Shown here piece after piece: positions 38,952 to 47,832 of a stretch of 64,000 nucleotides of DNA. The stretch comes from Aminobacter sp. AP02 (GTDB taxonomy: Bacteria; Pseudomonadota; Alphaproteobacteria; Rhizobiales; Rhizobiaceae). The stretch's first letter is position 1. Every line of letters begins with the position of its first letter. A program made the translations under genes and the position numbers. The notes under the pieces are model-generated. The model saw only the letters and a list, made by a program, of their open reading frames with translations. It made no database searches and was not told the DNA's origin. The stretch spans positions 1 to 64,000 of the forward strand of contig NZ_QGGX01000008.1 of the NCBI RefSeq assembly GCF_003148805.1. Direction: 5' to 3'.

Positions 38952-39992
38952 TTATGCGGCAGCCTTCTTCTCGAAGCTGGTTGGCACGGCCGAGATCGTC
39001 TTCAGGATCTGCGAGGCGATCTGGTAGGGGTCGCCCTGCGAGTTCGGGCGACGATCCTCGAGATAACCGCGATAGTCGTCGCGTACAAAGCTGTGCGGCA
39101 CGCGCACCGACGCGCCGCGGTCGGCGACGCCCCAGGTGAACACGTTGATCGAGGCGGTTTCATGCTTGCCGGTCAGTCGCAGGTGGTTGTCGGGACCGTA
39201 GACGGCGATGTGCTCTTCGCGCGCTTCGCCGAAGGCGGTCATCAGAGCTTCAAAATAGGCCTTGCCGCCGGCCTCGCGCATGAAGGCGGTCGAGAAGTTG
39301 GCGTGCATGCCCGAGCCGTTCCAGTCGGTGTCGCCGAGCGGCTTGCAGTGATACTCGATGTCGATGCAGTACTTTTCGGTCAGACGCTGCAGCAGATAGC
39401 GAGCGAGCCAGATCTCGTCGGCCGCCTTCTTCGAGCCCTTGCCGAAAATCTGGAATTCCCACTGGCCCTTGGCCACTTCGGCGTTGATACCTTCATGGTT
39501 GATGCCGGCGTCGAGGCACAGGTCGAGATGTTCCTCGACGATCTGGCGGGCAATGTCGCCGACGTTCTTGTAGCCGACGCCGGTGTAGTACTCGCCCTGC
39601 GGTGCCGGGGAGCCGGTTTCGGGGAAGCCGAGCGGACGACCGTCCTTGTAGAAGAAATACTCCTGCTCGAAACCGAACCAGGCGCCATCATCCTCAAGCA
39701 CGGTGGCGCGGGTGTTCGAAGGGTGAGGCGTAACACCATCCGGCATCATCACTTCGCACATGACGAGCACGCCGTTCTTACGCGCGGGGTCTGGATAGAC
39801 GGCGACGGGCTTCAGAACGCAATCCGAGCTCTTGCCTTCCGCCTGCATCGTCGAGCTGCCGTCGAAGCCCCAATAAGGAAGCTGCTCCAGCTTGGGGAAC
39901 TCGGCGTATTCCTTGACCTGCGTCTTACCGCGAAGGTTCGGCGTCGGCGTATATCCGTCCAGCCAAATATACTCGAGCTTGTACTTCGTCAT
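38952..39992 (-). CDS. glnII: Glutamine synthetase type II (eukaryote-like)
   Basis: 346 residues, the short GSII form. It starts MTKYKLEYIWLDGYTPTPNL and includes PYWGFDGSSTMQAEGKSSD, GMHANFSTAFMREAGG and SVRVPHSFVRDD. GSII is an octamer that is not adenylylated and is made under nitrogen limitation in rhizobia. A near-consensus sigma-54 promoter lies 58-73 bp upstream. It is convergent with glnB-glnA, so both glutamine synthetases sit side by side. Confidence 0.97.
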   Translation of the reverse strand: MTKYKLEYIWLDGYTPTPNLRGKTQVKEYAEFPKLEQLPYWGFDGSSTMQAEGKSSDCVLKPVAVYPDPARKNGVLVMCEVMMPDGVTPHPSNTRATVLEDDGAWFGFEQEYFFYKDGRPLGFPETGSPAPQGEYYTGVGYKNVGDIARQIVEEHLDLCLDAGINHEGINAEVAKGQWEFQIFGKGSKKAADEIWLARYLLQRLTEKYCIDIEYHCKPLGDTDWNGSGMHANFSTAFMREAGGKAYFEALMTAFGEAREEHIAVYGPDNHLRLTGKHETASINVFTWGVADRGASVRVPHSFVRDDYRGYLEDRRPNSQGDPYQIASQILKTISAVPTSFEKKAAA

Positions 39993-40049
39993 GCTAACCT
40001 CTCAGTGTCGTGTCTGTCCGCCATCGGCGGCCTTCGTCGACCTGAGATA

Positions 40050-40065
40050 TGCAAGCCCCGTGCCA
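40050..40065 (-). promoter_or_regulatory. Sigma-54 (-24/-12) promoter of glnII
   Basis: Read on the minus strand, TGGCACGGGGCTTGCA matches the consensus TGGCACG-N4-TTGCA at every fixed position. The expected transcript start leaves a leader of about 45-50 bases before the glnII ATG. NtrC would be the activator. Confidence 0.85.
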
Positions 40066-40116
40066 ATTGAAAATCCCCGCATTTGCGCCTGACGTTTATG
40101 GCGCAAAAACGGGGAT
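40066..40116 (-). terminator. Hairpin ending the upstream transcript, directly above the glnII promoter
   Basis: Nested inverted repeat: ATCCCCG (40073-40079) with CGGGGAT (40110-40116), and TTTGCGCC (40082-40089) with GGCGCAAA (40100-40107). A CA/AA internal loop joins the two stems. On the minus strand it is followed by TTTTC. It probably terminates the ATP12 gene transcript. The inner TGCGCC/GGCGCA dyad could alternatively be an activator site for glnII. Confidence 0.65.
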
Positions 40117-40189
40117 GCACAAGGAATGGGCAAATTTGGACAGGACTGCTGACGTTCTGCTCAAGGACTGAGCGAAGGGCGGCCGCGTG

Positions 40190-40984
40190 TCAGTCCGCCC
40201 TCAGCGCCTCAAGCAGCGCCACCGCGGCCAGCATGTCGCGTTTGCGGTTCGCACGGCGAGCTACTGCCTCGGAATCCTGGCCCCAGTGCTCGATCTGCCA
40301 ATCTTCGTCGACATGGGCTGCGGCCCAGGCCTCATCGACCGTCATTTCGCCCATCTCCACCGCCAGCGCCAACAATGCCGAACCGGTCAGCGTGGTCATG
40401 ACATGGAGTGCCGCGAGCGTCATCGGCTCGGCGCGCTGGGACAGGTGTACGCCGAGCGCGGCAATCGCTTCGCGCGGCTGGTCGACATGCATGACGCCTT
40501 CGGCCAGAACGAAGCGTGCGCCAAGCGAAGCGCGCGCCCAGTCGAGGACAGGGTCCCAAGCCTCGGCCTGCCGTTCGACCAGCCGCTCAGGCTGGTCGGC
40601 GCGGTAGCAAAGCAGGTCGGACGACGAAAAGCGCAGGATATCCTCAAGCACCGCCTGCGGGTCGGTCGCAACGCCGTCGATCGCCGTGTTGACCAGACGC
40701 AGAACGGGCATCGTAAAGGGATCGATGACCTCGACCTGGGCCGCGAATTCGTCGGCGACCAGCTGTGCCGCGGCTGCGGTCGGCAAGGCCAGCAGCGCCC
40801 TGCCGGGCGTGCGCACATTCTTGCCATCGAGTTGGACCGCATGATCTTCGTCCAAAGCGGCAACGGCTGCAGTTTTATAGAAGCGCTTGGGCAGCTGCTT
40901 CTGCATCGAGCTCTGGGCGCGGCGGATCGGATCGGGATCGGACAGCCCGTCGCTGGTTTCAAGGTCGCTCAATATGTCTCGCAT
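40190..40984 (-). CDS. ATP12-family F1-ATPase assembly chaperone
   Basis: 264 residues of the ATP12 family: KRFYKTAAVAALDEDHAVQL, DGKNVRTPGRALLALPT, SSDLLCYRADQPERLVERQ and the C-terminal EDWQIEHWGQDSEA. ATP12 helps insert the alpha subunit into the F1 part of ATP synthase and is shared by mitochondria and alphaproteobacteria. The ATG at 40984 starts just downstream of the EamA transporter stop, so the two are likely cotranscribed. A much longer frame through the transporter gene is a shadow. Confidence 0.9.
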   Translation of the reverse strand: MRDILSDLETSDGLSDPDPIRRAQSSMQKQLPKRFYKTAAVAALDEDHAVQLDGKNVRTPGRALLALPTAAAAQLVADEFAAQVEVIDPFTMPVLRLVNTAIDGVATDPQAVLEDILRFSSSDLLCYRADQPERLVERQAEAWDPVLDWARASLGARFVLAEGVMHVDQPREAIAALGVHLSQRAEPMTLAALHVMTTLTGSALLALAVEMGEMTVDEAWAAAHVDEDWQIEHWGQDSEAVARRANRKRDMLAAVALLEALRAD

Positions 40985-40986
40985 GT

Positions 40987-41913
40987 CTACTCCGTTACGC
41001 CAGCCCGAATTCGCTGCGGCCGGTTCACCACAACCAGCCCGGCGGCAATCAGGCCAAGGGCCAGAAATATCTTCCAGGTTAAAGGCTGACCCAGCACCAG
41101 CCATCCGCATATCACGCTGAATGCCGGCGCCAGAAAGGCAAAGCTGGAAAGTGCCGCTGCCGGATATCGCCGCATCAGCCAGAACCATAGAATATAGGTG
41201 AAGGCAACGACATAAACAGACTGGAACAGTAACGCACCCATGGCCACCGGAGTCACCTCGCGTAAGGCTGGTCCGGCCAGTGGCACCAGCGGGATTGCCA
41301 TCAACGACGACACGACCAGTTGGTAGAGCAGCACCTTTTCGGCCCCGGCAGTGGCAAGTCTGGTCTTCTTGATGGCAAGCGTGGTCAGCGCCCAGAGAAG
41401 GCCGGCAATCAGGCTGAGTATGTCGCCCAACAGCGTGGAAGACATTTCGCCGCCCAGCTTGTCGGAAAAGATCACGACCACGCCGCAGAACGCCAGCACG
41501 AGGCCGCAAAACTTCTGCACCGACATGCGCTCGCCAAGCCAGAAATGCGCACCGACAAGGATCCAGAACGGCATCGTGCTGACAAGCAGGGAGTTGCGCG
41601 CCACCGTGGTGTATTCGAGCGCGATGAACACCAGGATGAATTCGCTGCCGAACAGCAAACCGGCAAGGATGCCGCCCCAGAGTGTGCCATCCTTGTTGAA
41701 CAGCGGTATGCCGCGATAAAGGCACCACAAGAACACCACCAGGCAGCCGATGCCCGAGCGCGCGACATTGAGGAAGATCGGGTTGAAACCGCCTGTGGCG
41801 AGCTTTGCGGCGACGCCGTTCATGCCCCACGAAAAGGTGAGCAGAAGCATGAGGCCCACGGCTGCGGTATCGATGCTGTCGCGGCGGTCGAGCGGCTGGG
41901 TTGCGGCTGTCAT
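40987..41913 (-). CDS. EamA-family (DMT) transporter
   Basis: 308 residues with ten hydrophobic helices in two EamA repeats: LLLTFSWGMNGVAAKLATGG and NPIFLNVARSGIGCLVV in the first, then LLGDILSLIAGLLWALTTLA in the second. It is an inner-membrane exporter of unknown metabolite. The ATG at 41913 has GGAGGA upstream; the 27-codon extension before it has no family match. Confidence 0.88.
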   Translation of the reverse strand: MTAATQPLDRRDSIDTAAVGLMLLLTFSWGMNGVAAKLATGGFNPIFLNVARSGIGCLVVFLWCLYRGIPLFNKDGTLWGGILAGLLFGSEFILVFIALEYTTVARNSLLVSTMPFWILVGAHFWLGERMSVQKFCGLVLAFCGVVVIFSDKLGGEMSSTLLGDILSLIAGLLWALTTLAIKKTRLATAGAEKVLLYQLVVSSLMAIPLVPLAGPALREVTPVAMGALLFQSVYVVAFTYILWFWLMRRYPAAALSSFAFLAPAFSVICGWLVLGQPLTWKIFLALGLIAAGLVVVNRPQRIRAGVTE

Positions 41914-42045
41914 GAAAATTCCTCCGCGCCGGGCGAGCGCGATCCGATGGGTCGACCAGTCCGTCGACGCCATGCAGCGGATCCAGACCGGCAATGCGGC
42001 TTGGCGCGGAACATATCGCAGGCCGCAGCACGCGGGTTGGTCCAG

Positions 42046-42735
42046 CTAGTCGATAAGGGTGAGCAGTTCGGCCGGTGTGTCGAGCACGGCGTGCGCGCCT
42101 GTGGCAAACAGGCCCTCGCGATGATGGTAGCCCCATGAAACGCCGATGGCGCGGGCGCCGGCACTTCTGGCCATCTGCATGTCATAGACGGCGTCGCCAA
42201 CCACATAGGTCGAAGCCGGGTCGATGCCGGTTTCAGCACAACATTCCAGCACCATCGCCGGATGCGGCTTCGACGGACAATCGTCTGCGGTACGAATGGT
42301 CAAGAAATGGTGCTCGTAGCCATAGGTTTCGAGCACCCGTTGCACCCCGCGCCGCGACTTGCCGGTGACCATGCCGATGATGACATCGTCGCGACGGGAA
42401 AGCGCTTCGATAAGTTCGGCGATGCCATCGTAGAGCGGTTCATGAAAACTTGGCAGCTGACGCCAAGCTATGAAATGCTCCTTGTAGCGCTCGGCCAGGC
42501 GCGCGCATTCGGCGTCGCGCGGACGTCCCAACAAGGTCGCGATGGCGAGATCGAGCGTCAGCCCGATAATGCTCTTGGTCGCCTCGGTCGTCGGCTCCGG
42601 CAGGTCGGCCTCACGAAACGTCGCCACCATGCAGCCATGGATGATGTCAGCGCTGTCGACCAACGTGCCGTCGCAATCGAACAGGACCAGCTTCAGCGAT
42701 TGGGACGCGTTGCCAGCCGACGAAGCAGCCGTCAC
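42046..42735 (-). CDS. HAD-IA phosphatase (phosphoglycolate phosphatase-like)
   Basis: 229 residues. HAD motif I is VLFDCDGTLVDSADI, motif II MVTGKSRRGV, motif III CPSKPHPAMVLE and motif IV VVGDAVYDMQMARSAG. The cap insertion is of the alpha-helical (subclass IA) type. Phosphoglycolate phosphatase activity is plausible but not certain. Its start overlaps the pseudouridine synthase stop by 4 bp, so the pair is translationally coupled. Confidence 0.9.
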   Translation of the reverse strand: MTAASSAGNASQSLKLVLFDCDGTLVDSADIIHGCMVATFREADLPEPTTEATKSIIGLTLDLAIATLLGRPRDAECARLAERYKEHFIAWRQLPSFHEPLYDGIAELIEALSRRDDVIIGMVTGKSRRGVQRVLETYGYEHHFLTIRTADDCPSKPHPAMVLECCAETGIDPASTYVVGDAVYDMQMARSAGARAIGVSWGYHHREGLFATGAHAVLDTPAELLTLID

Positions 42736-43715
42736 GCCGGCTCACCGCTTTCATCGTCGAAGCCGATCAGGTTCCAGCTCTGGCGCATATGCGGTGGCAT
42801 CGGTGCGGTAACATCGATGACGCCATGATCGGGATGCGGAATAACGATGCGGCGCGCATGCAGATGCAGCTTGTTCTGCAGGCCGCCGGGGAATTCCCAG
42901 TTGGTGTCGTGTTCGAAATATTTCGGATCGCCGATGATCGGGCAGCCGATATAGGCCGCGTGCACGCGCAACTGGTGGGTGCGGCCGGTATAGGGCTCCA
43001 TTTCGAGCCAGGTCAGCGCCTGAGCTGCCTGTTCGAGCACACGGTAATAAGAAACCGCATGGTCGGCGCCCTTTTCGCCATGTTTTGCGACGCGCATGCG
43101 GTCGCCGTCTGGCGTCTGTTCCTTGATCAGCCAGGTCGAGATCTTGTCTTCGCGCTTGGGTGGCGCGCCCTTGACCAGGGCCCAATAGGTCTTCTTGGTT
43201 TCGCGGGCGCGGAAGGCCTCGGCGAGCTTCATAGCGGCAAGACGCGTACGCGCCACGACCAGAACACCAGAGGTGTCGCGGTCAAGCCGGTGCACCAGGC
43301 GCGGCTTTTCGCCCTTCTTGTTGCGCCAGGCTTCAAGCATGTCGTCGAGGTGACGCACCACGCCCGACCCGCCCTGGACGGCGAGGCCGGCTGGCTTGTT
43401 GAAGACGAAAACCTTGGGGTCTTCGTAAAGCAGCATCTGCGCCAGCACGTCGCCGTCGTCCTGATTGCGCATGGTGCGAGCAGTCAGCGGGCCGTCACCC
43501 TTCTTGTCGACTTCAAGCGGCGGGATGCGGACGACCTGGCCGGGCTCGACACGTGTGTCGGCCTTGACGCGCCCGCCATCGACCCGGATCTGGCCCGAGC
43601 GCAGCAGTTTTTGCAGGTGGCCGAAGCCGAGTCCCGGAAAATGGGCCTTGAACCAGCGGTCGAGCCTCATGCCCGTTTCGCCGGCTTCCACCGTGATCTG
43701 TTCTACGCCAGCCAT
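42732..43715 (-). CDS. RluC/RluD-family RNA pseudouridine synthase
   Basis: 327 residues. An N-terminal S4 RNA-binding domain (about 15-75) is followed by the RluA-type catalytic domain, with the active-site Asp in VHRLDRDTSGVLVVART. The motif YTGRTHQLRVHAAYIGCPII is present. It converts specific uridines, probably in 23S rRNA, to pseudouridine. The exact target (RluC, RluD or another site) cannot be settled from sequence alone. Confidence 0.92.
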   Translation of the reverse strand: MAGVEQITVEAGETGMRLDRWFKAHFPGLGFGHLQKLLRSGQIRVDGGRVKADTRVEPGQVVRIPPLEVDKKGDGPLTARTMRNQDDGDVLAQMLLYEDPKVFVFNKPAGLAVQGGSGVVRHLDDMLEAWRNKKGEKPRLVHRLDRDTSGVLVVARTRLAAMKLAEAFRARETKKTYWALVKGAPPKREDKISTWLIKEQTPDGDRMRVAKHGEKGADHAVSYYRVLEQAAQALTWLEMEPYTGRTHQLRVHAAYIGCPIIGDPKYFEHDTNWEFPGGLQNKLHLHARRIVIPHPDHGVIDVTAPMPPHMRQSWNLIGFDDESGEPA

Positions 43716-43750
43716 TTTTCAATCGTCCTTTTCGAAGCGGCCCAATAGCA

Positions 43751-44128
43751 TCAGCCGATGCTTCTTGCGAGCCACAATCCCAGGAACAGGGCCAGAATGG
43801 CTGAAATGACGCTGGCAAACGCATATCCGAGAGCCGGAAGTGCCGATCCGCGCTCCCACAAAGTGGCGAAATCGAGTGAAAATGCTGAAAAGGTCGTGAA
43901 GCCACCGAGGATACCTGTGGCAACGAACAACCTGAGTTCGTTCGATGCGCCGCCGCGGCGCGCAAGCCAGCCGATGAACAGGCCCATGGCAAACGAGCCA
44001 ACAATGTTGATGACCATTGTCCCCCACGGGAAATTCGGTCCCATGAGCCTTAGTGCCAACAAGTTGACGACATGGCGCAGCGACGCGCCGATGGCGCCGC
44101 CGACTGCAACGAGCGATAGATGAAGCAT
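43751..44128 (-). CDS. crcB: Fluoride exporter CrcB/Fluc
   Basis: 125 residues with four helices. Family motifs are VAVGGAIGASLRHVVN, FPWGTMVINIVGSFAMGLF and the fluoride-pore segment GILGGFTTFSAFSLD. Fluc channels work as dual-topology dimers that release fluoride. I looked in the leader (44129-44282) for a fluoride riboswitch and did not recognise one. Confidence 0.95.
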   Translation of the reverse strand: MLHLSLVAVGGAIGASLRHVVNLLALRLMGPNFPWGTMVINIVGSFAMGLFIGWLARRGGASNELRLFVATGILGGFTTFSAFSLDFATLWERGSALPALGYAFASVISAILALFLGLWLARSIG

Positions 44129-44282
44129 CGAGATGTCCTGCCTGCGCGGATATCAGGTCAATAGCACAGCTCCCGCCCGCCCCGGTGTGATGGCTGGGCG
44201 AGCAACGGATTAGGCTGTGGACAAGGCACCCCTGCCGCAGACCATTGTTGGGAAGGCCGCTGCCGGGCTATAGCATCGCCTC

Positions 44283-45107
44283 ATGCAACCTTCCAAAGAC
44301 ATCTCCCGCCTGATCGAGATCATGGCAGCGCTTCGCGAACCGGAAACTGGCTGTCCGTGGGACATCGAGCAGAATTTCGCGACGATCGCGCCCTACACGA
44401 TCGAGGAGGCCTACGAGGTCGCCGACGCGATTTCGCGCAACGACATCGACCACCTTCGCGAGGAACTTGGGGACCTGCTGCTGCAGGTGGTTTATCACGC
44501 GCAAATGGCTGAAGAGGCCGGCGAGTTTGCCTTCGGCGACGTGGTTCAAGCCATCACCACCAAGATGATCCGCCGCCACCCGCATGTCTTCGGCGACGCT
44601 CAGGCGCGCGAGGCACGTTCGGCAAAGGGAATGTGGGAAAAGATAAAGGCGGAGGAAAAAGCCGAAAGGCGCGCCGCCCGCCTCGCCCGCGGGCTCGATC
44701 CCGAAGATCACGGCAAGGGTTTTCTCGACAGCGTGCCGGTGGCGCTGCCGGCTCTGACTCGTGCGCTCAAGCTTCAGGAAAAGGCCGCACGCGTCGGCTT
44801 CGACTGGGGCGAAGCGGCCCCTATCCTTGACAAGATCGAAGAAGAGATCGGCGAATTGCGCGAAGCCATGGCCAAGGGCGAACAGGCTGCGGTCAAGGAT
44901 GAATTCGGCGACATGCTGTTTGCGCTGGTCAATCTCGGCCGCCACCTGCAACTCGATTCCGAGGCGGCGCTTTCAGGAACCAACGACAAGTTCCGCAAAC
45001 GCTTCCACTACGTCGAAAAGTCGCTGGACGACGCAGGACACAGCCTGGAGGCTGCGACACTCGACGAAATGGAAGCATTGTGGCAGCAAGCAAAGACCGC
45101 GAAGTAG
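44283..45107 (+). CDS. mazG: Nucleoside triphosphate pyrophosphohydrolase MazG
   Basis: 274 residues with two MazG repeats. The first has GCPWDIEQNFATIAPYTIEE and REELGDLLLQVVYHAQM; the second has IEEEIGELREA and DEFGDMLFALVNLGRHL. The E-x-x-E and E-x-x-D metal-binding patterns are visible in both. It hydrolyses NTPs to NMPs and clears damaged nucleotides. It is convergent with hflX, with stops 6 bp apart, and divergent from crcB. Confidence 0.95.
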   Translation: MQPSKDISRLIEIMAALREPETGCPWDIEQNFATIAPYTIEEAYEVADAISRNDIDHLREELGDLLLQVVYHAQMAEEAGEFAFGDVVQAITTKMIRRHPHVFGDAQAREARSAKGMWEKIKAEEKAERRAARLARGLDPEDHGKGFLDSVPVALPALTRALKLQEKAARVGFDWGEAAPILDKIEEEIGELREAMAKGEQAAVKDEFGDMLFALVNLGRHLQLDSEAALSGTNDKFRKRFHYVEKSLDDAGHSLEAATLDEMEALWQQAKTAK

Positions 45108-45113
45108 CGCGCT

Positions 45114-46505
45114 CTAGCCTTTGTTCTTGCGCAAGATTTTCGCCGCGATCTCATCACGTGCCGAGGCTGTCGCCCGGATTGTCATCGACACGCTGCCATC
45201 GTCATTATCAGTGCGCGAGACGACATCGCCATTGCGGTAAAGCCAGTCGATCTGCCCAAGCTGGCTGGGTTCGAGCGTGACATCGATCGATTCTAGTTCG
45301 CCCGAAACACGTTGCTCGATCAGACCGGTCAGTGCTGGAATGCCCTCGCCTGTGATCGCCGAAATGGCGATCGGTGGCGTCTTGCTGCCATTGGCGCTGT
45401 CGGCAAGCAGACGTTCGCGATTGCCTTCGTCAAGCTGGTCGATCTTGTTCCAGACTTCGATTACGCGCTCCGTATCGGCCGCATCGACCCCGAGATCAGA
45501 CAAAATCTGTTCGACATCGGAAGCTTGAGCGGCCGTATCCGGGTCGGAAATGTTGCGCAGATGGATCACCAGATCGGCCTCGACGACCTCTTCGAGCGTA
45601 GCACGGAAGGCTGCGATGAGATGTGTCGGCAGGTCGGAGATGAAACCGACGGTGTCGGACAGGATGATTGGCGTACCATGCGGCAATCGCACCCGGCGCA
45701 AGGTCGGATCGAGCGTCGCAAACAGCATGTCTTCGGCCAGGACACCTGCGCCGGTCAGGCGATTGAACAGCGTCGACTTGCCCGCATTGGTGTAGCCGAC
45801 GATGGCGACCACCGGAAACGGCACCTTGCGGCGCTTTGCGCGATGCAGGTCGCGTGTGCGAACCACGGTCTCCAGCTCGCGCTTGAGCTTGATGATCTTT
45901 TCCTGCAGCGCGCGCCTGTCGGATTCGATCTGGGTTTCACCGGGGCCGCCGAGGAAGCCTGCGCCGCCGCGCTGGCGCTCAAGGTGGGTCCAGCTGCGGA
46001 CCAGCCTGCCCTTCTGGTAATTGAGATGGGCGAGCTCGACCTGCAGCGTGCCTTCCTTGGTGCGCGCGCGCCGGCCGAAAATCTCGAGGATCAGCCCGGT
46101 GCGGTCCAGCACCTTGGCGTTCAGCTCTTTTTCAAGGTTGCGCTGCTGCACGGGCGTCAGCGGATGATCGACGATGACCAGTTCCGCTCCGAGCTCCTTC
46201 ACGATAGCAGCGAACTCCTCGACCTTGCCGCTGCCCAGCAATGTCGCTGGACGCGGGTCGTTGAGGGTCACGATCGCTGTGTGAACGGGTTCGAGATCGA
46301 TCGCCCGTGTCAGCCCGACAGCCTCGTCGTGACGAGCATCGACCGAACGCTGTAAGCGTGGGCGCGCGGTGTCGTCGTCACCCTTGGGCTGGCGCGTCAG
46401 CACCGGCACGATGACGACCGCGCGCGTGGGGGCACCGTCGCCCCCTACCGATTCGGGTCCATTGCTGTCACCGGCCTTGTTGCCGGCGTTTCTGTCGCGT
46501 GCCAA
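45114..46505 (-). CDS. hflX: GTPase HflX
   Basis: 463 residues. The N-terminal HflX domain includes LNDPRPATLLGSGKVEE and VVIDHPLTPVQQRNLE. A coiled coil carries GAGFLGGPGETQIESDRR. The G domain has Walker A GYTNAGKSTLFNRLT, switch region LSDTVGFISDLP and the NKID motif. HflX binds and splits stalled ribosomes. Translation seems to start at a TTG directly after the hfq stop (TGATTG), coupling the two genes as in many proteobacteria. Confidence 0.95.
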   Translation of the reverse strand: MARDRNAGNKAGDSNGPESVGGDGAPTRAVVIVPVLTRQPKGDDDTARPRLQRSVDARHDEAVGLTRAIDLEPVHTAIVTLNDPRPATLLGSGKVEEFAAIVKELGAELVIVDHPLTPVQQRNLEKELNAKVLDRTGLILEIFGRRARTKEGTLQVELAHLNYQKGRLVRSWTHLERQRGGAGFLGGPGETQIESDRRALQEKIIKLKRELETVVRTRDLHRAKRRKVPFPVVAIVGYTNAGKSTLFNRLTGAGVLAEDMLFATLDPTLRRVRLPHGTPIILSDTVGFISDLPTHLIAAFRATLEEVVEADLVIHLRNISDPDTAAQASDVEQILSDLGVDAADTERVIEVWNKIDQLDEGNRERLLADSANGSKTPPIAISAITGEGIPALTGLIEQRVSGELESIDVTLEPSQLGQIDWLYRNGDVVSRTDNDDGSVSMTIRATASARDEIAAKILRKNKG

Positions 46506-46751
46506 TCAGCCGCCCTGGCTTTCCTCGCCATCGAACATCTGAACCGGCTGGCTCGGCATGATCGTGGAGATGGCGTGCTTGTAGACGAGCTGGGAGTGCC
46601 CGTCACGGCGCAACAAAACACAGAAATTGTCGAAGGAGGTCACAACTCCGGTCAATTTCACGCCGTTAATGAGGAAAATGGTGAGTGGGTTTTTGCTCTT
46701 GCGAACTGAATTCAGGAACAGGTCCTGAAGATTCTGCGATCGTTCCGCCAT
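46506..46751 (-). CDS. hfq: RNA chaperone Hfq
   Basis: 81 residues, the short alphaproteobacterial form. It starts [20 protein letters not shown]. The Sm1 motif [20 protein letters not shown] and the Sm2 motif [10 protein letters not shown] are both intact. The hexamer pairs small RNAs with mRNAs. The ATG at 46751 gives the standard N-terminus; the frame is open for 12 more codons but these are not conserved. It is just upstream of hflX. Confidence 0.97.
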   Translation of the reverse strand: MAERSQNLQDLFLNSVRKSKNPLTIFLINGVKLTGVVTSFDNFCVLLRRDGHSQLVYKHAISTIMPSQPVQMFDGEESQGG

Positions 46752-46890
46752 TGTTTTTTTCTTTCGCCGATCCCTGTCTGCTGCCAATGCGCCAAATTAC
46801 CAGGCCCATGTCAAGCCAACAAACACCCCCTTGCCACAACGCATGGCAAGCTGAATGAGAGGAATTTAACCATTTACGCCCAAGCGGTTA
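46752..46890. other. dat/hfq intergenic region with an inverted repeat
   Basis: CTTGCCA (46830-46836) and TGGCAAG (46844-46850) form a 7-bp stem. On the minus strand it is followed by a G-rich then TGTTTGTT tract. It may be a weak terminator between dat and hfq. The hfq promoter must also lie here; none was recognised. Confidence 0.35.
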
Positions 46891-47754
46891 TCAGGCTTGG
46901 ATTTTTTCCGCAATGTCAAAAAAGGCATCCCGAAGGGAAAGCGCAACCGACCCGGGGTGCCCGTTGGCGACCGGCTGGCCGTCAATCTCGACAATCGGCA
47001 TGATCAAGGTGGTTGCAGCGGTGATAAACGCTTCGCGCGCCGTTTTGGCCTCATCGACGGTGAAGCCGCGCTCTTCGATCTTCAATCCAAGCTTGTCGGC
47101 GACCGCAAACAGGGTGGTGCGGGTAATGCCGCGCAGGATGCCGCTTTCGGCCGGACGTGTGACGAGTCGCCCGTCCTTGGTGACGATCCAGGCGTTGGTT
47201 GCGGCGCCTTCGGTGACCTTGCCGTCGGAATCGACGAACCACGCCTCCTGGGCGCCGGCCTCCTTGGCCTGCTGGCGTGCCAGAACATTGGGCAAAAGGC
47301 CAACGCTCTTGATATCGACGCGGTCCCAGCGATTCTCCGGGACGGTTATCACCTTGATCCCCCTGCTTGCCCGCTTGGCGGCAGCAGCCGGATCGGTGCG
47401 CTTGGCGGTCACCACCAGCGCGGGTCGCGTGCCGTTGGCCGGGAAGACGTGATCGCGCGGTGCCACGCCACGCGTCACCTGCAGATAGACCATGCCATTG
47501 CGGACACGATTGCGGCCGATGACCTCGCGCATGATGTGCACGAGCGCCTTGCGGTTGACCGGCCAGTCGATCCTGAGTTCGGAAAGCGACCGCTCAAGCC
47601 GGTTGAGATGGCCGACGCTATCGACGATGAAGCCGCGCGCCACCTCGCAAACCTCGTAGACGCCGTCGGCGAATTGATAGCCCCGGTCTTCGATATGCAC
47701 GAAGGCGTCCGAATGGGCGACGTAACGCCCGTTGACATAGGCAATGCGCGGCAT
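46891..47754 (-). CDS. dat: D-amino-acid aminotransferase (class IV)
   Basis: 287 residues of the PLP fold-type IV family. It has IAYVNGRYVAHSDAFVHIED and RGYQFADGVYEV, with the PLP lysine expected in IKSVGLLPNVLARQQA. EAWFVDSDGKVTEGAATNAW follows. This set fits D-alanine transaminase, which makes D-glutamate for the cell wall, although branched-chain aminotransferase activity is possible. The ATG at 47754 begins at the family N-terminus. It lies downstream of trkA, as in other rhizobia. Confidence 0.88.
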   Translation of the reverse strand: MPRIAYVNGRYVAHSDAFVHIEDRGYQFADGVYEVCEVARGFIVDSVGHLNRLERSLSELRIDWPVNRKALVHIMREVIGRNRVRNGMVYLQVTRGVAPRDHVFPANGTRPALVVTAKRTDPAAAAKRASRGIKVITVPENRWDRVDIKSVGLLPNVLARQQAKEAGAQEAWFVDSDGKVTEGAATNAWIVTKDGRLVTRPAESGILRGITRTTLFAVADKLGLKIEERGFTVDEAKTAREAFITAATTLIMPIVEIDGQPVANGHPGSVALSLRDAFFDIAEKIQA

Positions 47755-47832
47755 GGTTTTTCGTACCCTTGAGATTTCACGGCGTTCTAGACGATGTGCC
47801 CCATTCGGCAATGAGCAAAGGGCTGATCCCGA

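Noticed and set aside
39993-40189. A gstI-like translational inhibitor gene divergent from glnII
   Set aside because: The only plus-strand frame here continues into the antisense of the ATP12 gene and has no similarity that I recognise to the short GstI family.
40985-42136. Long in-frame extension of the ATP12 gene
   Set aside because: It overlaps the EamA transporter in another frame and reads as low-complexity Arg/Ala-rich shadow sequence.
44129-44282. Fluoride riboswitch before crcB
   Set aside because: The leader lacks the conserved riboswitch core; only ordinary GC-rich sequence is seen.
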